A DNA stretch of 10,000 bases from Actinidia chinensis (taxonomy: Eukaryota; Streptophyta; Magnoliopsida; Ericales; Actinidiaceae). Below are positions 1-6,859 of this stretch, in pieces; within the stretch, counting starts at the first letter, position 1, and every line of letters begins with the position of its first letter. The notes beneath the pieces are model-generated. The model was not told the origin of the DNA. It saw only the letters and a program-made list of their open reading frames with translations, and made no database searches. Location of the stretch: the NCBI GenBank assembly GCA_009663005.1, contig CM018903.1, positions 17,740,169 through 17,750,168 on the forward strand, read 5' to 3'. Position numbers and translations under genes: made by a program.

Positions 1-385
1 CGAGCTTTATCGCCCACTTACATAATCGCCCGGATAAGTTTGCTTTTATAAGAATGGCTTTCAATGGGAACTCAAAGGAAATAACTATCAAATGAGCTTG
101 AAAATAATGCATTAGCTGTCTAGATGTAACCACTAAGGCAAGAACCAACTTTTCCAATGGCAAGTACCTCATTTGGTAATTTGTAAATGTCTTGTTAACG
201 AGGTAGATCAAGTCTTGCTCTCCATCCACCTCACATAACAACACCGAGTTAATGGCGTACTCAGAGATGACGAGGTAGACATAGAGCAGTTCTCCCTTGC
301 CTAGTGTAGAAAGAAATAGTGGTCTAGTTAAGTATTGCTTAAATTTATGAAATGCCAATTCGCACTCAGTTCCCTATTCAAATTT
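1..385 (-). pseudogene. Gypsy RNase H domain (partial, broken)
   Basis: The minus strand reads almost without interruption as the RNase H region of a plant gypsy Pol. Recognisable blocks include a CELAFHKFKQYLTRP segment, then LLYVYLVISEYAINSVLL, then RYLPLEKLVLALV, a YFQAHLIV segment and SGRLCKWAIKL at the window edge. In relatives this domain degrades the RNA strand of the RNA/DNA hybrid during reverse transcription. A TAG stop at 374-376 sits where relatives have Trp, in the (W)TEEC motif just before the domain. The right-hand boundary with RT is approximate. The domain and the rest of Pol continue outside the window, so total length cannot be judged. Confidence 0.85.
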
Positions 386-1250
386 GTAATTTTTAGGAAG
401 AAGTTAAAAAAATGAACGATATTTGCCAAAGGATTTACTAATAAAGCTTTTAAGTGCAACCACCATTCTGATTAACTTATGAACCTCCTTCACCTTTTTT
501 GGACTTTTATATCTCTGATCTCCACTATCTGCTCTGGGTTGGCTTGATTCCTTCCCAAATTACCAAGTGCCGAATGGATTTACTCGAGCTCACCCCGAAG
601 GAGCACTTGGCTACATTCAGCCTCAACTTGTGTTTCTTCAAGATCTTAAATACCTCGGCAAGGTCGCTTAGATGATACGGCTCTTCTCTGCTTTTCAAGG
701 CAATGTTGTTAATGTAAGCCTCCATTGTGCTACCCATCAGATGTCTGAATATCTTTGTGACATACAATGGTAAGTTTTTCTAGCATTCATAAGATCCCAA
801 ATGGCATTACCTTACCTCGGGTAATAATAAATGTTGTTTTCTCCTAATTCGGCTCGTGCATGGAAATCTAGTGGTAACCTCGAAAAACATATAGAAAGCT
901 CATTAGAGCATGGCCATAGGTAGAGTCCACTAGTTGATCAATCCTTGTTAGTGGGAAGAAGACTTTTGAGCAAGCTCAATTTAGAATTGTGAAATTCACA
1001 CATCTCGCCATTTGTCATTCTTCTTCTTTACCGCCACCGTGTTAGATAGATAGCTAGGATACCAGACATCCCTTATCGCACTAGCCTTGGTGAGCTTATT
1101 CGCTTCTTCAATCACTGTATCCAGGTGCTCCATCGCTGAACTTCTCCCCTTTTGTTTGATAGGCCGAGCTTCAAGGATGACATTCAGCTTATGCCTAATG
1201 AAGCTCAAATCTATTCTCCGTATCTTGTATGGTGTCTAGGAAAACTCTTT
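386..1250 (-). pseudogene. Gypsy reverse transcriptase (catalytically dead)
   Basis: This copies element RNA into DNA in intact relatives. From high to low coordinate the minus strand shows the segment before RT (SFIRHKLNV, 996-1208), the SNTVAVKKKNDKWRDV block, FFPLTRIDQLVDSTYGHAL, the motif A region at about 865-900, MPFG (near 800), the motif C region at 705-716, and the KKHKLRLNVAKCSFGVSS block (525-767). The connection to RNase H follows at 386-524. The motif A Asp is replaced by Tyr (codon 889-891), and the YVDD box reads YINN, so all three catalytic aspartates are gone. TAG stops lie at 868-870 (usually Gln) and 1236-1238 (usually Trp). Several frameshifts break the domain between 770 and 996. 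Confidence 0.88.
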
Positions 1251-1439
1251 GATGTTGCCCTCCAAGAAATCGATGATCTCAGTTATTAATTTTTTGCTCT
1301 TTCAAATTTGATCCAACAAGAAAAAAATGGTCTGAGCTTGGCTCATCCAAGTCATACTTGATTAGATCTTCAACAACTTTCCCTCAGAAACTCTCCCGAC
1401 ATCCTTCAAAACTTCGTACTCCTCCTTAACAAGTTGAAT

Positions 1440-1958
1440 TATTTATACCGCAACCTTAGTTCTTACAATGGCCAACTAACACTACTTTGCAGCAATCTGA
1501 TCTCCATGAAGGATTTTTTCACCTTGATCCATGGCAAACTTTATGACTTGGTAGAAGGTTGAGGCAATGCAGTTAATCATGTGCACCCAATCTTGGCCAA
1601 CAATGGTATTGTATAGAAATGGTAAGTAAACTACAAGAACTTAGTTTCCAATTCCTGGGAACCCACTCAAACCTTGAGGATCACAAGGGGTTAGTGATCC
1701 TAAGCATTTAACCTGACCAGGGGAGCTCGGGATGATTTTCAAATCACCTTGCAAAAGTTTAAGTTAAACAAATCATAGTATATTCATTACCTCTAGTGAG
1801 CTTCCAAATTCCATTAGGATCCTCTTAATGTTGTAGTTGTGGATTGTGATTTGGATGACCAAAGGGTCATTATGCGGCTGTTGAACCCTTTCCAGGTTGA
1901 CTTTGGTGAAAATAATGCAGTTTGCACTGGTTGATCGTTCTCTTGGCCTCTTTTCCAT
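1440..1958 (-). pseudogene. Gypsy aspartic protease region (broken)
   Basis: The minus strand from 1958 carries a block NCIIFTKVNLERVQQPHNDP, then VIQITIHNYNIKRIL, then MEFGSSLEV. This matches the arrangement around the (D)(T/S)GSS active site in plant gypsy Pol, where PHNDP lies about 25 residues upstream. The catalytic Asp position is Glu here (codon 1809-1811), which would inactivate the enzyme. Further on, at about 1480-1650, FLVVYLPFLYNTIVGQDWVH and a DQIAAK segment match the C-terminal half of the domain, but in other frames. The domain would process the Gag-Pol polyprotein in the cytoplasmic particle. The stretch 1251-1440 is the protease-RT linker, with a readable EDLIKYDLDEPSSDHFFLVG segment. 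Confidence 0.8.
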
Positions 1959-2135
1959 TGACTAGATCATGAGAACTTCATGCATTTGCCTTATAATCCG
2001 GATCTCCCTAGGCAACCTATTGTCAATCTTGAGGTCATTGGATCCCTCGATAATGTTAATAGCCTCCGCAAGGAGATCCTCTTCCAAGGTATCGTTCTGC
2101 CTCTTTCATGTCCCGATTAGACCTCAAGTTAGGCC
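1959..2135 (-). pseudogene. Gypsy gag/protease spacer, interrupted by copia-1
   Basis: On the minus strand 2135 to 1959 encodes a spacer between the gag tail and the protease, with readable stretches NLRSNRDMKEAERY and AEAINIIEGSNDL. In relatives this spacer contains an INxIxGG-like phrase, which the second stretch resembles. The frame shifts once, near 2070. The sequence at 2135 continues in frame with the gag tail that reappears at 5311, showing that the two were contiguous before the copia insertion. No function beyond linker is implied. Confidence 0.7.
2131..2135. repeat. Target-site duplication, left copy (AGGCC)
   Basis: AGGCC lies directly before the TGTTGGG start of the copia-1 5' LTR. 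The matching copy AGGCT follows the end of the 3' LTR at 5311-5315, with one C/T difference. Five bases is the normal length for copia integrase. Confidence 0.75.
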
Positions 2136-2304
2136 TGTTGGGAATTGTATGCCCACATTTTTAAATATTTAATTATTATTTGGAATGAGAATTTATTTTT
2201 ATCATACATTGGATATTGTTTGATTATATCATGAAATGATATAGATATTATTATTATATGTCATGAGATGATATGTTTCTAAATTTATCTAGAGATACGA
2301 CAAA
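2136..2304 (+). repeat. Copia-1 5' LTR, truncated
   Basis: This 169-base segment aligns without gaps to 4020-4188. By hand count 17 positions differ, 13 of them transitions. Homology stops around 2297-2304, where integrase coding sequence begins. The remaining part of the LTR (more than 1 kb judging from the 3' copy), the primer-binding site, gag and protease are absent. The junction therefore marks a large deletion running from inside the LTR into integrase. Confidence 0.9.
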
Positions 2305-2860
2305 GTGACGAGTACCTCTGTAGTGACTTTAATAAATATTCATTAGATAAATGGATTTTATCCTAATTATGCCTTAGTAGAATGATGTGGCAGAAAGAAT
2401 AAACTCGACTCTTTTAGACATGGTGAGATCTATGATGAATTATTATGATCTATCAAAGTTCCTATAGGGATATGTTTTAGAAATAGAGATTTATATTCTA
2501 AACTCAGTTCCAATTAAGTTTGTTCCAAACACTCCCGTAGAGTTATGGATTGGTCGCAAGGCTAGTATAATAGGATGTGGAGGTATCCAGCGTATTTGTT
2601 TAAGGGCAAGATTGGAAAGTTGGATACTAAGTCAGAATTGTGTTATTTTGTAGGATCTTCAAAAGGAACTAAAGGTTGGTTATTTTATAATCTCAGAGAA
2701 CAAATGGTATTGGTTAGCACTAGTACTATTTTTTCTAGAGGATGATTATATGATGGACCATAAGCCTAATGATAAATTCTATTTTATGGAGCTGTTTGAT
2801 ACTCACAAATAGCCGTTAGAATGAAGTTCTAATCTAATAGAAGATATTCTAGAAATTACT
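2305..2860 (+). pseudogene. Copia-1 integrase, C-terminal part (broken)
   Basis: The first readable piece is SDEYLCSDFNKY, corresponding to the SD(R)GGEY motif that holds the second catalytic Asp. Next come two TAG stops at 2375-2380, where relatives have the Gln pair of PQQN, then NDVAER with the third catalytic residue (Glu, codon 2393-2395) and TLLDMVRSMMNY. After a TAG at 2465-2467 (Trp in relatives) the sequence reads GYVLEIEIYILNSVP and VPNTPVELWIGRKAS. After a small frame change come GKIGKLDTKSELCYFVG, the KGTKGWLFYNLREQ block and a DYMMDHKPND segment, which mark the integrase tail of plant copia Pol. The N-terminal zinc-binding region and the first catalytic Asp are deleted. Intact relatives insert the cDNA into host DNA. 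Confidence 0.85.
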
Positions 2861-3560
2861 ATATCATTTTTAGATACACGAGAACCACGTCGTTGTGGGA
2901 GGATTGTCAGGGCACCTGATTGGTTCATGTTCTTAGGAGAGGCTATTTTTGATGAACATGATTTGGATCCTAGTAGCTATAACGAGACTATTTTTAACAA
3001 AGACTAGGAAAATTGACAAAGTGCTATGAAAGTTAAGGATGAGGCCTTTATGATAGGATCACACATTTTTATAGTTAAGGGCCAAGAGCATATGGTATGC
3101 AAGTTGCATAGGTCAAATTTTGGACTTAAGCAAGCCTCCCAAGTTGGAACATTCGTTTTGATCAGATGATCAAATCTTTTATTATTGAACAAAATACGGA
3201 TGAACCATGTGTTTATAAGAAGTGCGAGCGAAGCGTGGTTATGTTTTTAATTTTATACGTAGATGATATTCTACTCATTGAAATGATATAAGAGTATTAT
3301 CTAATATTAAAATCTAGTTGGAAAATTATTTTGATACGAAGGATTTGAAAAAAGCAAGCTACATTTCAGGGATCAAGTTTTTACGAGATCGCCGAAATAA
3401 AATGTTAGATTTAGCCCAAGCTGTATATATAGATAAGATTCTTATCAAGTTTGCAATGCACAACTCCAAGAAAGGGTAATTACCTTTCAGACATGTAGTT
3501 CCTCTATCTATGGAATAGTATCCTAAGATTTTTTAGGAAGAACGACGCATGAAGGCTGTT
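2861..3560 (+). pseudogene. Copia-1 reverse transcriptase, front half deleted
   Basis: The linker to RT is recognisable as GRIVRAPDWFMFLGEA followed by DEHDLDPSSYNE (2899-2995). After KD, a stop and QSAMKVKDEAF (about 3000-3050) the sequence jumps to IVKGQEHMVCKLHRSNFGLK, so about half of the RT core is missing, including the motif that holds the first catalytic Asp. The second part is well preserved across frame changes: SWNIRFDQMIKS, DEPCVYKKCE, LYVDDILLIE (YVDD box at 3256-3267), then KKASYISGIKFLRDRRNKML and DKILIKFAMHNSKKG. The YVDD box is intact but the enzyme cannot be functional. Confidence 0.85.
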
Positions 3561-4000
3561 CCTTATGCGTGGGCATTAGGAAGTCTAATGTATGCTATGC
3601 TTTGCACTAAACCAGATATTTATTATGCAGTTGGCATGGTCAGCAGATATCAATCTAATACAGAACTAGTATATTGGACTATAATGAGACATTTTTAATT
3701 ACTTGATTAGAACTAGAGATTTTATGTTGGTCTATGGAGGTTCAGATTTAATTCCAATTGGTTATACAGATACTATTTTATGTCAAACATAGATTTCAGA
3801 AAGTCAACTTTCGAGTATGTGTTCACAAGGGTTAAGATAACATAGAATGGAAATATCACCTAACATTGAAACTAGTACAACGTAGAGACGTCGCAGTTAC
3901 TAAGGTTGCATCTACAAATAACATGACATATCTTTTCACTAAGGCTTTTCAGCTTCATGTGGATATGATGGGTGTTAAATATAATATTCTTTGGCCATGA
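3561..4000 (+). pseudogene. Copia-1 RNase H, core deleted
   Basis: The sequence reads VPYAWALGSLMYAMLCTKPD, then IYYAVGMVSRYQSNTE, the usual RT-RNase H connection in copia Pol. After frame changes a FRKSTFEYVFT segment at about 3795-3825 matches the motif that follows the first RNase H Asp. The sequence then jumps to IEWKYHLTLKLVQRRDVAVT and a VDMMGVKYNILWP tail ending in TGA at 3998-4000. The middle of the domain (roughly 70 residues judging from relatives, including the central Glu and the second Asp motif) is absent. The end is right against the polypurine tract, as is normal for this element type. Confidence 0.82.
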
Positions 4001-4004
4001 GTGC

Positions 4005-4019
4005 AAGTGGGAGGGAGTT
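4005..4019 (+). other. Copia-1 polypurine tract
   Basis: AAGTGGGAGGGAG lies directly upstream of the 3' LTR start at 4020 and just after the pol stop. Purine-rich tracts here survive RNase H digestion and prime plus-strand DNA synthesis in LTR elements. The CAAGTGGGAG wording is common in plant copia elements. Confidence 0.85.
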
Positions 4020-4109
4020 TGTTAGAAATTGTATGCCCATATGTCTAAATATTTAATTATTATTTAGAATAAGAATTCATTTTTATCATACATTGGATGT
4101 TGTTTTATT

Positions 4110-4158
4110 ATATCATGAGATGATATGGATATTATTATTATATGTCATAAGATGATAT
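4110..4158. repeat. Two hairpin-forming repeats near the LTR start
   Basis: ATATCATGAGATGATAT at 4110-4126 is a perfect 7-bp inverted repeat around GAG. A close copy, ATGTCATAAGATGATAT, lies at 4142-4158. Diverged versions of both occur in the 5' LTR fragment (about 2226-2274), so the pair belongs to the family's LTR. Repeats of this kind in U3 often act as regulatory elements, but that role is only inferred. Confidence 0.6.
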
Positions 4159-4370
4159 TTTTCTAAAGTTATCTAGAGATACAATAAATGTGTGAATATG
4201 AGATTTACACGTAAAAGATATTAATCGTTGATCCTAGTAATTTTAATTGAGTTCGTAGTTGGTGATGAGTTTGGACGTCTTATTTGCGAAAACTATAATA
4301 CTGTTAACCTCTATATGATATGATAGTTTATCTCAACCATTAGAGTAGGTGACTCTGGGTTAAAGTATTG

Positions 4371-4388
4371 GTGTATTATATAATACAC
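4371..4388. repeat. Perfect 18-bp palindrome in the 3' LTR
   Basis: GTGTATTATATAATACAC equals its own reverse complement. It lies in the AT-rich first part of the 3' LTR, in the section missing from the 5' copy, so conservation within the element cannot be tested. It could be a dimeric factor site or chance in AT-rich DNA. Confidence 0.6.
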
Positions 4389-4719
4389 TGAGCTGGATCG
4401 TCGTAACAAAGTATATCATATGAAATTGTACTTTATTATAAAATCTTACATTCCCTATTTGTAATTGACTCTGAATCTTAAGAGGTGATGAACTCAAATT
4501 TTCATATTTTTCACTTTGATTTACGGTGATAAAATAGCAATAAAGGGTATTTTAGTCCTTTTGCTTTAAAATGCAATACAAATTATTTAGTAAAATTAAT
4601 TTAGATTAATTAAATTACTAAATTAAGTTATGAGATAATCAGGATATTTAATAATTTAGTTGGAGCTAAACTAAGAATTTTTAAGATCCCTATCTTTGCC
4701 CTAATAGGAGACCTAGCCA

Positions 4720-4735
4720 ATATATATGATATATG
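4720..4735 (+). promoter_or_regulatory. Possible LTR TATA region
   Basis: CCAATATATATGATATATGG (4717-4736) combines a CCAAT-like start with TATATAT about 700 bases into the LTR, before the sequence changes to a purine-rich and then GC-richer section. A promoter here would place U3 to the left and R/U5 to the right. This is inferred from position and composition only. Confidence 0.3.
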
Positions 4736-4949
4736 GGTTGCCAATCTAAATAGAAATTCCCTATAGAATTGTTTAAGAGAAAATCTAAGAGCCCACACTC
4801 TGAATAGATTCGTTAGGGTTAAGGAAAAAATGAGAGAAAATCAAAAAGTATAGGAAAACAAAAAACTAAAGTCCTAAAGCATTTAGGACTAGGGGTTAGG
4901 AAAAACAAGCTACTGGAATCACAGCCAACGTAGGTTGCACCACGCAGCC

Positions 4950-5048
4950 GTGACAAGCCGTAACTTGCAATAGCCCACGGGCGCGACAAGCCACAACCTG
5001 AAGTAGCCCACAAGTGCAACAAGCCATAGTTTACAACAAACCAATAGC
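4950..5048. repeat. Degenerate 33-bp tandem repeat, three units
   Basis: Units at 4950-4982, 4983-5015 and 5016-5048 share a G(T/C)GACAAGCC start; the first two also share TAGCCCAC. Units one and two agree at 24 of 33 positions by hand count; the third is more diverged. The flanks (about 4920-5160) hold further loose AGCC/TAGTGCCC echoes. This is the GC-richest part of the LTR. Confidence 0.6.
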
Positions 5049-5291
5049 ACCTGGTAGTGCCTAAGTAGTCCTAGCCCTGCCTAAAAGTGCCCAAGTAGCT
5101 GCCCAACAGCCCTAGCCGCAAGCAGTAGCTATAGTAGCGCCCAGGCAGCCACAGTCGCGACTTAACACTACACCAACTTGGGGGTGATCTTTGATCATTG
5201 ATGTATATCGAACCCTTTCTTGATCAATGTTGTACGATTTACATGGCTTAAGATCTAAAAAAAGAAAATTTTAAAAATTGTGCTTTCACTC

Positions 5292-5309
5292 TGGTATCCG
5301 ATCCCCTTC
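5292..5309 (+). other. Primer-binding-site-like sequence at the 3' end of copia-1
   Basis: TGGTATCCGATCC resembles the initiator-Met tRNA primer-binding site TGGTATCAGAGCC used by most plant copia elements (11 of the first 13 positions). It lies four bases after a TTTCA that could be a true LTR end, but it precedes the target duplication, at the wrong end of the element for a primer-binding site. It may be a copied tRNA primer tail, or simply the family's LTR terminus. Confidence 0.45.
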
Positions 5310-5310
5310 A

Positions 5311-5315
5311 AGGCT
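5311..5315. repeat. Target-site duplication, right copy (AGGCT)
   Basis: This matches AGGCC at 2131-2135 with one transition. The gypsy gag frame resumes immediately on the minus strand with a Lys-Pro pair that is in frame with the sequence at 2135. Confidence 0.75.
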
Positions 5316-5844
5316 TTACCACGGTTTCCTCTGCCTTAGTCTTTTCATGATCAATGTACTCTTTCAAGTGCCTATTCTATACTAACTGATCAAGGAAAGA
5401 CTTCAAGACCTTGTAATTCCCGTTTTGTGCCTCTTCTCATTGTGGCAAACTCACTTCCATATCTAATTTCTCTTCTTTGTATCAACGCCCATAGGTACGG
5501 GCATTTTGAAGTATTGCTTGTCTCGAATGCTAGTCAGGAGTTTGTAGATCGGCTCTTTGAACATTACATGGACTCCATGCCTGATCCAATTTTTTTGTTC
5601 CTCAATAGTCTCCCTATTGCTCCTTCTAGAGCTTTCCCTATAAATTGAAGTTTCTCCCTAACGCTATATGAAATTGGCATCATCCTTCAACCATGCATAT
5701 TTCTCCACGTGTGACATCAGGTCCTGAAGGTCAATTAGAGGATCAAGAGTTAGGTCATCCAATAACTTCTCCCCTAGCATCAGCCCAAGCTCGTAGCTAA
5801 GGACAACAAGATTTTTTTAGCATCCCTCTATTTGATTGTAGTGC

Positions 5845-6032
5845 TCCCAGTACCTCCGGTTATACATTTTAAGTGACTCGTTTCAGCCCTTCTTAATAGA
5901 AAGAAGGGAACCCACACCTTTAGGTGTTTTGTGTGAGTTCCTAGTACCTTTGGCTATACTTTTTGACTGATTCATTTTTGCCCTTCTTCATAGAAAGAAT
6001 GGAACTCAATCCCTAAGGAGTTTTTATATTGA
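5845..6032. repeat. Diverged 94-bp tandem duplication inside gypsy gag
   Basis: Units at about 5845-5938 and 5939-6032 align at a 94-base offset. Shared landmarks include AGTACCT, the GGTTATAC/GGCTATAC pair, GCCCTTCTT and ATAGAAAGAA. On the minus strand each unit encodes a version of the KKGxNESxKxYxxRY segment. The unit is not a multiple of three, so it also shifts the frame. Confidence 0.75.
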
Positions 6033-6160
6033 TAATGAACTTGGATACAAATGACTCAGATAGCTGGAAAAAATCCCTTATAAAGATAGGAGGGATTTTC
6101 TTGAACCATATGAGCCCAAGCTTACTAGAGCTTAAAGGGAACACCTAGCATATTGTTCTA

Positions 6161-6599
6161 TTACAAACTTGTTTTAGAAACCTTTTGTTTTTTTAAATAA
6201 TATCAAAACCATTTTAGGTTTTTTTCAATGAAACTGATTTACCTTTTCAGTTTGAACAGGTTTTCAAAACTATTTTTTGTAAGTTTTCAGATTTTAGTAG
6301 TTTTAATTTTGGAAAAATATATTTTAGAGACTGGTTTTATCAGTTTCTAGAAAAAAAAAAACTAAATTAAAATATGTTTTCAAGGGAACAAATAAGAACT
6401 GGATTGCTGAATCTTTAACAAAAATTGTCTTACTATTTTTGTAAATTACAATATTTTTTTAACTTTTGAAGACTACAACTTTATCTAGATTTTCAAAAAA
6501 CAATTGCAGGTTTACCCTAGATTTCTAAAATTAGGATTTTACCCCTCATTTTTAAAAATTTACAATTTGAGCTCATGGACAGTCTTGCACGATTTGACC
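6161..6599. other. AT-rich stretch with no recognisable gene
   Basis: This stretch has runs of T on the plus strand, A runs including an 11-base one at about 6351, and no readable retrotransposon or host protein in any frame that I could follow. It sits where the rest of the gypsy gag N-terminus should be. It could be host DNA, eroded gag leader, or the first part of the copia-2 5' LTR. A TGTTCTATTACAA at 6154 is a possible LTR start but cannot be confirmed without the 3' copy. Confidence 0.5.
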
Positions 6600-6859
6600 T
6601 TAATCAGTTGATGATGGGTTGAAAGGCTATGGACTTAGATAGTTGTGCGCGGCTAGCTTTTGTTGAATAAATTAGTTTAGACTTATGTTCACGTTGAACC
6701 ATTCGAACTTACAAGTTCAACCGGTTGAACAAGGTGTGTGGGGCCTATGTTCATGTTGGAACTGTTAGATGTTTTCCTTAATCGGTTTGGAGTTACATCA
6801 GAGTCTTCTACTTGATTTGAATCGGTTGGAGGATATCCTCTAGAAACCCCGTGGGACTC
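6600..6859 (+). repeat. Possible end of the copia-2 5' LTR
   Basis: This non-coding stretch precedes a primer-binding-site-like sequence and the copia-2 gag start. It includes several GTTGAAC/GTTCAAC motifs and a perfect 16-bp palindrome at 6715-6730. The assignment to an LTR rests only on position, because the partner 3' LTR would lie beyond the right edge of the window. Confidence 0.35.
6715..6730. repeat. Perfect 16-bp palindrome
   Basis: GTTCAACCGGTTGAAC equals its own reverse complement. A third GTTGAACC lies at about 6693-6700. The cluster lies in the putative LTR of copia-2. Transcription-factor binding is possible but not shown. Confidence 0.65.

Larger units (their letters stand above)
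1..2135 (-). mobile_element. Degenerate Ty3/gypsy LTR retrotransposon, pol portion
   Basis: Read on the minus strand, this stretch carries, in order from high to low coordinate, the gag/protease spacer, aspartic protease, reverse transcriptase and RNase H. The order protease-RT-RNase H, with integrase expected afterwards, is that of Ty3/gypsy elements; copia elements put integrase before RT. The element is cut at 2135 by a younger copia insertion and resumes with gag at 5311, and it runs off the left edge of the window inside RNase H. Many stops and frameshifts show it is dead. The RT and RNase H wording resembles plant non-chromovirus (Tat-like) elements, but I could not establish the lineage, and the integrase and LTRs are not in view. 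Confidence 0.9.
2136..5310 (+). mobile_element. Copia-1: degenerate Ty1/copia element nested in the gypsy element
   Basis: The element is bounded by an LTR starting TGTTGGGAATTG at 2136, an LTR starting TGTTAGAAATTG at 4020, and target duplications at 2131-2135 and 5311-5315. Inside, integrase precedes reverse transcriptase and RNase H, which is the copia order. About 1.7 kb of internal sequence remains. The primer-binding site, gag, protease and the first part of integrase are missing, as are most of the 5' LTR, the front of RT and the core of RNase H. All remaining coding parts are broken by stops and frameshifts. The element is inserted in the opposite orientation to its gypsy host. Confidence 0.9.
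4020..5310 (+). repeat. Copia-1 3' LTR (long, about 1.27-1.29 kb)
   Basis: The left end is fixed by the polypurine tract and by homology to the 5' LTR fragment. The right end is fixed at 5310 by the target duplication AGGCT and resumption of the gypsy gag frame at 5311; this gives a canonical TG...CA element. A different end is possible at 5288 (TTTCA), with a primer-binding-site-like tail after it. The first 500 bases are AT-rich with short palindromes, followed by a possible TATA region near 4720 and a GC-richer section with 33-bp repeats. No coding region of its own is convincing: the longest minus-strand frame, 4819-5022, is repeat-derived. Only the first 169 bases can be checked against the 5' copy. 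Confidence 0.82.
5311..6160 (-). pseudogene. Gypsy gag (broken, part of the 1-2135 element)
   Basis: Read from high to low coordinate, the minus strand shows GLIWFKKIPPIF and QLSESFVSKFI, which match the (R)WFxxLPPxSI and FVxxF phrases of plant gypsy capsid. Next are KKGKNESVKKYSQRY and its duplicate NESLKMYNRRYWEHYNQIEG, then YELGLMLGEK, a DLMSHVEKYAWLKDD block and, near 5320-5400, HLKEYIDHEKTKAEETVVKP, the phrase that follows the nucleocapsid-like region. Intact Gag forms the cytoplasmic particle. The duplication (5845-6032) shifts the frame, and a TAG at 5941-5943 replaces Trp in the first copy of RYW. Beyond about 6160 the expected N-terminal part of Gag is not recognisable. Confidence 0.85.

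Noticed and set aside
1969..2172. Plus-strand open frame of 67 residues
   Set aside because: It is antisense to the gypsy spacer and runs across the copia-1 insertion boundary, so it is a chance frame.
3004..3192. Minus-strand open frame of 62 residues
   Set aside because: It is the antisense shadow of the copia-1 RT, whose sense wording is clear.
4819..5022. Minus-strand open frame of 67 residues in the copia-1 LTR
   Set aside because: It arises from the 33-bp GC-rich repeats and a purine-rich run; it has no recognisable domain and lies in an LTR.
4950..5048. CRISPR-like array from spaced repeats
   Set aside because: The units are contiguous and diverged, without unique spacers, and the context is a plant LTR.
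5427..5648. Plus-strand open frame of 73 residues
   Set aside because: It is the antisense shadow of the gypsy gag.
6161..6599. Host intron or gene in the AT-rich gap
   Set aside because: T-rich and A-rich runs look intron-like, but no exon, splice-flanked frame or protein similarity could be seen.
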